Below, in pieces: positions 1 to 7,075 of a stretch of DNA of 7,527 nt. The stretch spans positions 1-7,527 of the forward strand of contig JAJDCT010000330.1 in the NCBI GenBank assembly GCA_029260695.1, written 5' to 3'. Each line of letters opens with the position of its first letter. The stretch's first letter is position 1. The position numbers and the translations under genes are program-made. The DNA comes from Phycisphaeraceae bacterium (GTDB lineage Bacteria; Planctomycetota; Phycisphaerae; Phycisphaerales; Phycisphaeraceae). The notes under the pieces were generated by a model that was not told the DNA's origin, made no database searches, and saw only the letters and a list, made by a program, of their open reading frames with translations.

Positions 1-298
1 CTGGCGGGAGGAGTTCGGCCAGCAGGTGGTTGTGTGTGGTCTTCAGCGCGAGGATCACGACGTCGCAGCGCGGCATGTTGTTGACGTTTGAGTAGGCGTG
101 GACCCTGGGGAGTGTGAAGTCGCCGTTGATCGAGTCGATGCGCAGGCCGTGTTGCTTGACGTGTACATAATCGCTGTGGCAGAGGTAGTGGGCCGTGCGG
201 CCGAGCTTCTGCAGGCACCCGCCGTAGAACGTGCCGACGGCGCCTGAGCCGATCACGGCGTAGGTTGGGTCGGCGGGGATGTCGCGGATGGAGGTCAT
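1..298 (-). CDS. Ketopantoate reductase (PanE/ApbA) family protein, N-terminal part; runs off the left edge
   Basis: The 99 visible codons encode the start of an NAD(P)-binding Rossmann domain. A short leader is followed by a beta strand and the dinucleotide loop GSGAVG at residues 17-22, then a helix and a second strand (AHYLCHSDY). A later strand reads DVVILALKTT, with Lys86 at the place of the conserved Lys after the second core strand in ketopantoate reductases. Classic members reduce 2-dehydropantoate to pantoate with NADPH in the cytoplasm, for pantothenate and CoA synthesis. Many homologues are annotated only as putative, and the catalytic C-terminal domain lies outside the window, so the substrate is unproven. 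The ATG at 298 is chosen because the frame meets a stop (TAG, 316-314) just upstream and because it overlaps the pump stop codon as TGATG. I see no Shine-Dalgarno sequence, so translation probably depends on reinitiation after the pump gene. The family is fairly certain; its link to metal efflux is not. Confidence 0.85.
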   Translation of the reverse strand, partial: MTSIRDIPADPTYAVIGSGAVGTFYGGCLQKLGRTAHYLCHSDYVHVKQHGLRIDSINGDFTLPRVHAYSNVNNMPRCDVVILALKTTHNHLLAELLPP

Positions 299-300
299 CA
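296..300 (-). other. TGATG stop/start overlap, pump to PanE-family gene
   Basis: The pump stop TGA (300-298) and the reductase start ATG (298-296) share one base. No purine-rich Shine-Dalgarno sequence is visible in the preceding 30 bases, so termination-reinitiation is the likely way this gene is translated. Confidence 0.8.
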
Positions 301-3300
301 GTTGCTGGCTGTACTACACCGTGTCTTTAGCGAAATCTCGGCTGCTCCGCAGATCATAACCGGGACGAGAAACATCGTGACAACGGCGACGAGCATCCCG
401 CCGACAGAGGGGATCGCCATGGGGAGCATGATGTCGGCGCCTCGGCCCGTTGCAGTGAGGACGGGGATGAGTGCGAGGATGGTGGTGGCGGTAGTCATCA
501 AGGCTGGCCGGGCACGGCGGACACCCGCCTCCAAACTCAGCCGACGTATGTCGGCGATAGTGTCGGGGCTGTGTTGGTCGAAGCTCTGGCGGAGGTAGGT
601 TGCGATTATCACGCCGTTGTCGGATGCGACCCCGAACAGCGCGAGGAATCCGACCCAGACGGCGACGCTCAAGTTGATCGGCCCGATGTGGAAGAGGTCT
701 CTTAGGTTGACCCCGAACAGATCAAAGTTAAGGAACCAAGGGCGTCCGTAGAGCCAGATCAGCAGGAACCCCCCGGCCCAGGCCACTGCGATGCCGCCGA
801 AGACGAACAGCGTTGTGCCCGCCGAGCGGAATTGGAAATAGAGGATCATGAAAATAAAAAACAACGATACCGGTAGCACGAACGCGAGGGTCCTCGCAGC
901 CCGCTGTTGGTTCTCGTAGTCGCCAGCGAAGGCATAGCTGACGCCAGGCGGGGGAACAAGGTCACCACTCTCGATCTTTTGTTTGAGGTACGATTCGGCA
1001 CTTTCGATCACGCTGACTTCTGCAACCTCGGCCTGCTTGCCGAATGTGACTAATCCGATCAGGAACGTGTCCTCGCTCTTGATGACCTGTGGTCCGCGGA
1101 CGTAGAGCACCTCCGCGATCTGTGTCAGCGGGATCTGTGTGCCGTCGGGGCCGGCGACGAGGACTCGCTCCAGGGATTCGATGCTGCCTCGCAGCTCACG
1201 CATGTAGCGGATGCGGACAGGGTAGCGTTCGCGCCCTTCGACGGTACGGGTGAGCATCATCCCGCCGACCGCGGTCTGAATGGTGTGTTGCACGTCCACG
1301 ATCCGCAGGCCGTAGCGCTGGATCGCCTCGCGGTCGATGGCGATCTCAAGGTAGGGCTTACCCACGATCCGGTCGGCATTCACGCTGGCGGCGTCGACCC
1401 CGGGTACCTGCTTTAACAGGCGTTCGACCTCAAACCCGAACGATTCGATTGTTTCAAGGTCTGGGCCTTTGATTTTTACGCCCATCGGTGCACGCATACC
1501 CGTCTGGAGCATGATCAGCCTTGTCTCGATCGGCTGGAGCTTGGGCGCACCGGTCGTGCCCGGGAGCTCAGCGGCGCGTTGGATTTCTTTCCAGATGTCG
1601 TTGGGCGATTTGATGTGGTCGCGCCATTGGCGTATCCGGTTGCCGTCTTCATCGACAGCATATTCTGATTTGTAGTGGATTACATTTTCCAGCATAGAGA
1701 TCGGCGCAGGGTCGAGGGGGGAATCCACCCGGCCGATCTTCCCGACGATCTGTGCGACCTCGGGGACCGCCGCGACGGCTAAGTCGATCTTCTGCATCAC
1801 GTCCAGCGCCTCACCGATAGAGGCATGTGGCATGGTGGTCGGCATGAGGAGGAACGAACCCTCGTCGAGCGCCGGCATGAACTCCTTACCCAACCCGGGG
1901 AGTGCATGTGTAGCGTCGGTCCATAGGTCGGATTGCTCGATCCGCTCGCGACCAATTCCGATCATGTCCGCCGTATAAGGCACAAACCCAAACACCTGAC
2001 CGAACCCAAGCCAGACGCACAGCCCGAGGACCATGATGAGCGCCGGCGCTGTCATGAAAGCGGCCTTGTGGTCCAGGCACCACTTCAGGGCCGGGCCATA
2101 GATAAGCAGGAACAGGCGGAACAGAAGCAGCAGGCCGCCGAGTGTGAGTACGACGAAGACGAGGTTGCCGATGACACCTCGTTCCGGGCCGATCGGCTCC
2201 CAGGCGTAAGTGAGAAGAATCGCTACCAAGAACGCCAGGACCAGATTGGCTGCGGTCCGGCTATATGCGATAGCTTTTGGATTGATTAGGCGGGTGGGAC
2301 GAAGCCATCGAAGCGATTGCTTGAGCCTTGGCCGGACAGCCAGGAGCAGGTGTGCGGCCGCGGGAAGAAGTGTGAGTGCGATGATGACCGAGGCGATCAG
2401 GGCGAACGTCTTGGTGAATGCCAACGGGCGAAACAACTTGCCCTCCGCACCGATCATCGTGAACACGGGGAGGAACCCGACCACCGTTGTCAGCACCGCG
2501 GTGAGTACGGCCGACCCGACCTCGACGGACGCGCGATGGATCACCTCCAGCCGGTTTTCCTCGGGGTCGGCCAGTTGCATGTGACGGAGGATGTTCTCGG
2601 TGACCACGATGCCCATATCGACGACGGTACCGATCGCGATGGCGATACCCGATAGCGCGACGATGTTGGCATCCACCCTGAAGACGCGCATGGCGATGAA
2701 CGTCATCAGCACAGCCAGCGGCAGCATCAGCCCGATCAACAGGCTAGACCTTAAATGCATCACCATAACAATGACCACGATTAAAGTGACCAGGACCTGT
2801 TGGAGCAGGGCGCTGTTGAGCGTGTCGAGTGTCTCAAGGATCAATCCGCTGCGGTCGTAAAAGGGGACGACGGTGACCTTGCTGGTGGTAATCCAATCCG
2901 GCCAATGTTCGGCTTCTCTGCCGGCGAGCCATGCGGTCCAGCCCTCCTGGTTGATGGTGGTGGAGTTGCCGATGAACCCATCTATTCCTTGCGCTTTGGC
3001 GAAGTCGCGGACCGTTGGGAAGTCCGTGGCCGACCAATCGACGACAGCCTTGGTTGGCAGGCCGGAACTGATCTCATCGATCTTGGTTTTGATGTTCTGT
3101 AGGGTCGTGTAGGGGTTTTCTCCGAACCTTGCGACCACGACGCCGCCGACCGCCTCTGCCCCGCCTTTGTCCAGTGCACCACGCCGCTCGGCTGGGCCGA
3201 ATGTGACATTGGCGACCTGGCCGACGGTGATCGGTGTGTGATCCGTCGTGCGCACGACCGCCTGTTCGATGTCTTTGGGCTGCTTGATGAATCCTAGGCC

Positions 3301-4083
3301 GCGGATCATGTATTCGACGCGGTTGACCTCGATCGTGCGTGCCCCGACATCGACGTTGGAGTTGCGGACGGCATCGAAGACTTGCTTGAGTGTGACGCCG
3401 TGGGCGCGCATGGCGTCGGGGTCCACGTCGACCTGGTATTCGCGCACAAACCCGCCGATGGACGCGACCTCGGAGACGCCCTTGGCAGACATCAGGCCAT
3501 AGCGGACGTACCAATCCTGAACACTCCGCAACTCCGCTAGGTCCCACCCGCCGGTGGGTTGGCCGTCAGGGTCACGACCTTCCAGTGTGTACCAATAGAC
3601 CTGACCCAGCGCCGTCGCGTCCGGGCCCAGTCTTGGTTCGACACCGTCGGGGAGTGTGTCACTATTCAGGCTGGCAAGTTTTTCGAGGATACGGCTGCGC
3701 GACCAGTAAAAATCAACGTCTTCCTCAAAGATGACATAGATCGACGAGAAACCCAGGTAGGAGTAGCTCCGCACGGTCTTGACTTTCGGCAGACCCAGCA
3801 GCGAGCGCGTCAAGGGGTAGCTGATCTGATCTTCTACATCCTGCGGTGATCGGCCGGCCCAGGAGGTGAAGACGATCTGCTGGTTCTCACCGATGTCTGG
3901 GATGGCATCGACCGGGACGGGCGAGCGCGGCAGCCCGGCGACATCCCAGTCGAACGGAGCGACCATCACACCTGCCACGATTACCATCAGCGTACACAAC
4001 ACCACCACCAGCTTCTGCTCCAGGCAGAAACGGATCACGCGGTCGATCGGGCCGGCAGGGGGTGTGGGCGGGTCAGTGGGCAT
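298..4083 (-). CDS. cusA: CusA-like heavy-metal efflux RND permease (HME-RND), inner-membrane pump
   Basis: This is the proton-driven inner-membrane pump of a tripartite metal exporter; family members act as trimers. TM1 lies near residues 24-42, with the porter-domain signature PVDAIPDIGENQQ after it (57-69). TM2-6 lie at about 429-582. TM4 carries GIAIAIGTVVD and TEN, so Asp489 and Glu496 match the proton-relay acids of CusA/CzcA. The second periplasmic half starts at GKEFMPALDEG (732-742). Met747, Met797 and Met858 align by motif (LLMPTT, PISMLEN, RLIMLQTG) with the E. coli CusA Met573/623/672 site for Cu(I)/Ag(I). The final helices lie at about 1066-1245. At 1261 residues it is about 200 longer than E. 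coli CusA (about 1047), because of a segment near 344-401, an extra helix pair near 605-661, and loops near 700-731 and 1111-1135. The frame stays open through all of these, so they are genuine insertions. The ATG at 4083 lies inside the adaptor stop region without a clear Shine-Dalgarno sequence. Copper/silver is the preferred substrate; divalent cations remain possible. Confidence 0.95.
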   Translation of the reverse strand: MPTDPPTPPAGPIDRVIRFCLEQKLVVVLCTLMVIVAGVMVAPFDWDVAGLPRSPVPVDAIPDIGENQQIVFTSWAGRSPQDVEDQISYPLTRSLLGLPKVKTVRSYSYLGFSSIYVIFEEDVDFYWSRSRILEKLASLNSDTLPDGVEPRLGPDATALGQVYWYTLEGRDPDGQPTGGWDLAELRSVQDWYVRYGLMSAKGVSEVASIGGFVREYQVDVDPDAMRAHGVTLKQVFDAVRNSNVDVGARTIEVNRVEYMIRGLGFIKQPKDIEQAVVRTTDHTPITVGQVANVTFGPAERRGALDKGGAEAVGGVVVARFGENPYTTLQNIKTKIDEISSGLPTKAVVDWSATDFPTVRDFAKAQGIDGFIGNSTTINQEGWTAWLAGREAEHWPDWITTSKVTVVPFYDRSGLILETLDTLNSALLQQVLVTLIVVIVMVMHLRSSLLIGLMLPLAVLMTFIAMRVFRVDANIVALSGIAIAIGTVVDMGIVVTENILRHMQLADPEENRLEVIHRASVEVGSAVLTAVLTTVVGFLPVFTMIGAEGKLFRPLAFTKTFALIASVIIALTLLPAAAHLLLAVRPRLKQSLRWLRPTRLINPKAIAYSRTAANLVLAFLVAILLTYAWEPIGPERGVIGNLVFVVLTLGGLLLLFRLFLLIYGPALKWCLDHKAAFMTAPALIMVLGLCVWLGFGQVFGFVPYTADMIGIGRERIEQSDLWTDATHALPGLGKEFMPALDEGSFLLMPTTMPHASIGEALDVMQKIDLAVAAVPEVAQIVGKIGRVDSPLDPAPISMLENVIHYKSEYAVDEDGNRIRQWRDHIKSPNDIWKEIQRAAELPGTTGAPKLQPIETRLIMLQTGMRAPMGVKIKGPDLETIESFGFEVERLLKQVPGVDAASVNADRIVGKPYLEIAIDREAIQRYGLRIVDVQHTIQTAVGGMMLTRTVEGRERYPVRIRYMRELRGSIESLERVLVAGPDGTQIPLTQIAEVLYVRGPQVIKSEDTFLIGLVTFGKQAEVAEVSVIESAESYLKQKIESGDLVPPPGVSYAFAGDYENQQRAARTLAFVLPVSLFFIFMILYFQFRSAGTTLFVFGGIAVAWAGGFLLIWLYGRPWFLNFDLFGVNLRDLFHIGPINLSVAVWVGFLALFGVASDNGVIIATYLRQSFDQHSPDTIADIRRLSLEAGVRRARPALMTTATTILALIPVLTATGRGADIMLPMAIPSVGGMLVAVVTMFLVPVMICGAAEISLKTRCSTASN
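2101..2271 (-). other. Extra pair of membrane helices in the middle of the pump
   Basis: Pump residues of about 605-661 contain two strongly hydrophobic stretches (about 611-629 and 638-661) between TM6 and TM7. The E. coli CusA linker is short and polar here. An even number of added helices preserves the topology of the second half. Confidence 0.7.
2881..3054 (-). other. Trp-rich periplasmic insertion in the pump
   Basis: Pump residues of about 344-401 sit between ...ISSGLP and SKVTVVPFYDRS. In E. coli CusA the corresponding parts are nearly adjacent. The segment holds Trp350, 382, 385, 394 and 397 and several acidic residues, and is predicted to be periplasmic, just before TM2. Boundaries are by eye. 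Confidence 0.7.
4073..4083 (-). other. 11-base overlap, adaptor to pump
   Basis: The pump ATG (4083-4081) lies upstream of the adaptor TGA (4075-4073), in a different frame. No strong Shine-Dalgarno sequence precedes it, so pump translation is probably coupled to the adaptor. Confidence 0.8.
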
Positions 4084-5650
4084 GGGGTTCGGTGTTGCTT
4101 TCTGCGTTGTCGGTCCCGTGTTGCGAATGCCCGGTGGCCGGTTTGCCGCCCTGAGGGTTCATCATGCTGGGGCGGGCCTTTATTTGAAGCGCACTATCGA
4201 TTTTGAAATTGCCTTGCGTGACGACCCGATCGCCCTCACTGAGGCCCGCGTTGACGATAAACATGTCGCCGGCCCGTGGCCCCAGGACGATCTCTTTGCC
4301 TTCGAACGAAGGCGCGTCGTGTGTGCCTGTGCTGAGATAGACGATAGCGCGCTTGCCGGTCCGTAGTACGGCTGTCGCCGGGACCAGCAGCGGGTCTGCG
4401 ACTTCGGTCGTGGATGTGTAGCCGAGCGCTTCCGCCTGGACAAGCGGCATCTGACATATGTCACACGTCCCCGGCCCGTCTTTGACGATCTCGGGGTGCA
4501 TCGGGCCAACCCATTTTCCCTCCAATTCAGGGGCAAGAACCTTCCCGCCTGAAGCGACAGTGGCGTGGGCCCGTGCCTTGGCAAACATCCCGGGCTTGAG
4601 CTTGCCGTCAGCATTCAAGGCGTTGACCCGGACACGGACCACACGGCGTTTCTCATCGAGGATCGGGTCGATGAACGAGATTAATCCTGTGAAGGTCTCG
4701 CCCGGGTAGGCTTCGGTAGTGAATTGCACCCTCTGCCCATAGCGAAGCCAGGACAGGTCAGATTCGTAGGCGTCGAGGACCACCCAAACGCTGCTGAGGT
4801 CCGCGATGGTGTAGACCATGGAGCCGGTATCGAGGTATTGGCCGAGCTTTGCGTGTTTCTCGACTACGATCCCTGACACGGGCGAGTACAAGGTGATGTG
4901 ATCACTGGCCGTCCTGCTTTTTTCAATCGAGACGATCTGATCGGGCAGCAGCCCCCATAGCCTTAGCTTCTCGCGTGCGGCATCGAGCAAGGCTGTTTGT
5001 GTGCTGAGCGCGGACGCGGTGGCTTCATCACCCAGGCGGTCGATCGCATCAAGCGCCTGGATCAGTTCATCCTGTGCGATGACTAAGTCCGGGCTGTAGA
5101 ACTCCGCGAGGTGATCGCCTTTGTGGATAGGGGTTCCGGTGTAATCGACGAATAGACGATCGATCCGGCCGGGGACCCAGGCGGTGATGTAGGACAGCCG
5201 GGTTTCGTCGACCTCGACTTTCCCCACCATGCGGACGCCGACCGTGGCGGGCGCTCGGATGACCGGGCTGACCTCCACGTCCATCAGCGCGGCGGCGGCG
5301 GGTGTCAGGGTCAGGCCACGGGGTTCGCGTGACGCTTCACTGACAACCGGGATCAGCGCCATCCCACAAATCGGGCAGCGGTCGTCGGGGTTGGGCATCC
5401 GGACCTGCGGGTGCATCGAGCAGGTGTATTCCACAGCCGATGCGGGTTGGGTACTAGACTGCGTTTCAGGTTGCGTTGCGGGTTGTGTTGAGGGAATGGC
5501 ATCCCTTTGACCGGCATGTTCACGGTTACCGTTCATCGCGTACCCGGTTACAAAGGCGATCACTACCACGAGCACAACGGCCACGGCTTTGCCGCGGTGA
5601 GAAAGCCAATGCCCTAAACGCCGTGCGTGTCCTGCTGAGGTCTCACTCAT
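4073..5650 (-). CDS. cusB: CusB-like periplasmic adaptor (membrane fusion protein) with two heavy-metal-binding domains
   Basis: This is the periplasmic adaptor that links the RND pump to the outer-membrane channel and hands metal to the pump. The 525-residue protein has an N-terminal membrane anchor (about 22-38) and a Thr-Gln-Pro spacer (54-69). Next comes a heavy-metal-binding module, YTCSMHP (75-81) followed by CPICGM (92-97). Barrel-sandwich/lipoyl halves lie at about 150-190 and 250-285, around a helical hairpin (about 185-245). The beta-barrel follows (about 286-365), then a second metal module with PMHP at 383-386 and CDICQM at 396-401. A membrane-proximal domain (about 415-492) and a His-containing tail (GHSQHG and EPHAH) complete it. 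The ATG at 5650 is preferred over an in-frame start at 5803. The earlier start would add 51 residues of basic, Pro/Arg-rich sequence read inside the upstream gene, whereas 5650 has AAGGGAG nine bases upstream and forms an ATGA overlap. E. coli CusB lacks these modules and uses N-terminal methionines instead. Confidence 0.93.
   Translation of the reverse strand: MSETSAGHARRLGHWLSHRGKAVAVVLVVVIAFVTGYAMNGNREHAGQRDAIPSTQPATQPETQSSTQPASAVEYTCSMHPQVRMPNPDDRCPICGMALIPVVSEASREPRGLTLTPAAAALMDVEVSPVIRAPATVGVRMVGKVEVDETRLSYITAWVPGRIDRLFVDYTGTPIHKGDHLAEFYSPDLVIAQDELIQALDAIDRLGDEATASALSTQTALLDAAREKLRLWGLLPDQIVSIEKSRTASDHITLYSPVSGIVVEKHAKLGQYLDTGSMVYTIADLSSVWVVLDAYESDLSWLRYGQRVQFTTEAYPGETFTGLISFIDPILDEKRRVVRVRVNALNADGKLKPGMFAKARAHATVASGGKVLAPELEGKWVGPMHPEIVKDGPGTCDICQMPLVQAEALGYTSTTEVADPLLVPATAVLRTGKRAIVYLSTGTHDAPSFEGKEIVLGPRAGDMFIVNAGLSEGDRVVTQGNFKIDSALQIKARPSMMNPQGGKPATGHSQHGTDNAESNTEPHAH
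4439..4516 (-). other. Second, altered heavy-metal-binding module inside the adaptor
   Basis: Adaptor residues 379-404 repeat the fold signature: PMHPE at 383-387, GPGTC ending at Cys396, and CDICQM at 396-401. The first Cys of the motif is missing (VGPMH in place of TCSMH), and Gln replaces the Gly before the last Met. It sits between the beta-barrel and the membrane-proximal domain. It keeps two Cys, two Met and one His as possible ligands. Confidence 0.8.
5348..5428 (-). other. First heavy-metal-binding module of the adaptor
   Basis: Adaptor residues 75-101 form a CMHP/CPxCGM module: Cys77, Met79 and His80, then Cys92, Cys95 and Met97 after a short polar loop. The spacing matches the small Cys-based heavy-metal-binding domain found at the N-terminus of many CusB-like proteins and copper ATPases. 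All expected Cys are present, so it should be able to bind metal in the periplasm. Confidence 0.85.
5444..5491 (-). repeat. Thr-Gln-Pro-rich spacer repeat in the adaptor
   Basis: Codons 54-69 of the adaptor encode imperfect four-residue units of the type xTQP (STQP, ATQP, ETQS, then STQP). This makes a flexible spacer between the membrane anchor and the first metal-binding module. The period of 12 bases is imperfect at the DNA level. Confidence 0.65.
5647..5650 (-). other. ATGA stop/start overlap, efflux lipoprotein to adaptor
   Basis: The lipoprotein gene ends in TGA (5649-5647) and the adaptor starts with ATG (5650-5648), sharing the four-base ATGA typical of translational coupling. Coupling would help keep outer-membrane and adaptor subunits in proportion. 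Confidence 0.85.
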
Positions 5651-7065
5651 TGATCGACACTCCCTTGCTCCTTGTGCGATTCCTTTGGCGGGCCGACATC
5701 GGGCAACTCGCCACCGACCGCCTCGCGGAGGTCTGCCAGGGCCTGTTCCATGCGTGCCAGGTTCTGTTGCTGCATCAACTCGAACTTGAGTAGCAGCTTC
5801 CAATTCTCGATCAGCGTCAGGAACTCAACCCGACCGGTCTGGTAGCCTCGGATCGAAACATCCACCGCCTGCTTCGCTTCGGGGATCATCCGATTGTCGA
5901 ACAGGGCGATCAGTTGCCGCTGAGCCTCGACCCGCGCGAAACCGTCCTGGACATGGAATGACACGCGGTTCTGTGCTGCGCGCAACTCGCTGAGCTTTTC
6001 GCTGATCCCTCGGAGCGCTTCGCCGCGTTTGGCGTCCTGCTTTTCAGCCCAGATCGGTAGTGTCATGCCGAGTGTGACCCACCACTGATCGTCGCCGTTT
6101 GCGCCGGGTGCAAGGCCTGTGGCACTCACCCCGCCGTAGCTGAACCCCACCAGGAAGTCAGGTTTCGCATCCAGGTCCGCCAACTCCCACCGTTCTCGGA
6201 ACCCCGCCACACGGGCACGGGCCGCGTCCAACTCCGGGTTCTGCGTTTGTGCCTGTCTCAGCAGCCCGTCCAGCACAAGCGACTGGTCTTCAAACTCGAG
6301 GGTGGGGGGCTCCGGCAGGCCGACGCCGGCGCGAAGGTCAAGCAGCGACCCGAGCATCGCGACGGCGGTCTGTTGCTGTTGCCGCAATTCAACGACACGC
6401 GCATCCAGATCGGCCAACTCGACCGACGCACGGAGCACATGCTCCTGATCGGCCCGTCCGGCCCTCAGCATCGACTCGGCGGTTTCCTTGAACTGGCTGA
6501 CAAGCTGTTTGCTCTGTTCGGTAATTTCGATCCCGCGCGTTGCGTAGTAGTAGCGCCAGTATGCACGGCGGACATCACCCTCGACGCGGAGTTTGACACG
6601 TTCCAGGTCTGAGGCCGCCGCGACGACATCTTGGGCCGCGATCTTTCCCCGCGCATCCAGTTTCCCGGGGTAAGGCAATTTCTGGGACACGCCGGCTATG
6701 TAGTCGACCTGCCCCGCCGCGGTCTCCGCCATCTCCCCGCCGGCATACGTCACCATTGGATTATCGAGGCTTGTAGCTTGGTTGATGCGTTCCCTGAAAC
6801 GTTCGACCTTCTGTGCCGCAGCGCTGATTTCGGGGTTTTGTTTCATCGCCAGGGCAACGTAGCTTTCAACCTCTTTTAGGCCGAGCTGCTCCGTGGTGCG
6901 TGCAGCCTGCCCTGTGTAGGCCGGTGTGGAACCGTCGGCGAGATAGGCCCGGGTCTGCTCCGCGAGTTTGGGGTCGGACCAATCCTGGAACGGGCTGGAC
7001 GAACCGCACCCAACAAGTGCCATGGTTCCGATCAGGGTAGGGCATGTGATGATGTTGTATTTCAT
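5647..7065 (-). CDS. TolC-family outer-membrane efflux lipoprotein (CusC/CzcC-like)
   Basis: This is the outer-membrane channel of the efflux complex; members trimerise into a beta-barrel with a long alpha-helical periplasmic tunnel. The 472-residue length fits the family. The N-terminus is a short signal peptide ending in the lipobox L17-V18-G19-C20, followed by GSSS, so the mature protein is probably lipid-anchored at Cys20. Two OEP repeats follow. The first (about 62-245) has helical segments and SQKLPYPGK at 127-135, a typical strand-to-helix transition. The second (about 265-450) has the equivalent LGMTLPIW at 332-339 and ends with GYQTGRVEFLTLIE, a common OMF motif. The C-terminal tail is polar. 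The gene precedes the adaptor and pump, its stop overlaps the adaptor start by four bases, and it follows the DUF2231 gene by 12 bases. The ATG at 7065 directly precedes the signal peptide. The family is secure; calling it CusC rests on operon context. Confidence 0.92.
   Translation of the reverse strand: MKYNIITCPTLIGTMALVGCGSSSPFQDWSDPKLAEQTRAYLADGSTPAYTGQAARTTEQLGLKEVESYVALAMKQNPEISAAAQKVERFRERINQATSLDNPMVTYAGGEMAETAAGQVDYIAGVSQKLPYPGKLDARGKIAAQDVVAAASDLERVKLRVEGDVRRAYWRYYYATRGIEITEQSKQLVSQFKETAESMLRAGRADQEHVLRASVELADLDARVVELRQQQQTAVAMLGSLLDLRAGVGLPEPPTLEFEDQSLVLDGLLRQAQTQNPELDAARARVAGFRERWELADLDAKPDFLVGFSYGGVSATGLAPGANGDDQWWVTLGMTLPIWAEKQDAKRGEALRGISEKLSELRAAQNRVSFHVQDGFARVEAQRQLIALFDNRMIPEAKQAVDVSIRGYQTGRVEFLTLIENWKLLLKFELMQQQNLARMEQALADLREAVGGELPDVGPPKESHKEQGSVDQ
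5660..5673 (-). promoter_or_regulatory. Tandem Shine-Dalgarno sequence of the adaptor gene
   Basis: On the minus strand two purine blocks, AAGGAG (5673-5668) and AAGGGAG (5666-5660), lie in the last codons of the efflux lipoprotein gene. The nearer one ends nine bases before the ATG at 5650. This is the clearest ribosome-binding site in the window and decides the adaptor start in favour of 5650 over 5803. Confidence 0.75.
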
Positions 7066-7075
7066 GTTATGTGTG

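Noticed and set aside
302..598. Plus-strand open frame opposite the 3' end of the pump
   Set aside because: It is a shadow of the pump on the opposite strand in a high-GC gene, with no recognisable domain. The pump frame beneath it is strongly conserved.
1885..2337. Possible frameshift or gene fusion in the enlarged middle of the pump
   Set aside because: A single frame stays open throughout, and conserved motifs before (TM6) and after (GKEFMPALDEG) are both in it. The extra sequence is coherent membrane-type sequence, so it is an insertion.
1933..2655. Several overlapping plus-strand open frames opposite the middle of the pump
   Set aside because: Their translations are low-complexity and charged or Ser/Arg-rich, and they mirror the codon pattern of the pump. 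No family resemblance was seen.
3074..3547. 157-codon minus-strand frame inside the pump, Arg/His-rich
   Set aside because: It is the out-of-frame reading of the conserved first porter half. The high Arg/Gly/His content is typical of a frame-shifted high-GC gene.
5651..5803. N-terminal extension of the adaptor gene to a start at 5803
   Set aside because: The added 51 residues are Arg/Pro/Gly-rich, precede the membrane anchor without any recognisable signal, and lie entirely inside the conserved end of the channel gene. The ATG at 5650 has a strong Shine-Dalgarno sequence and an ATGA overlap.
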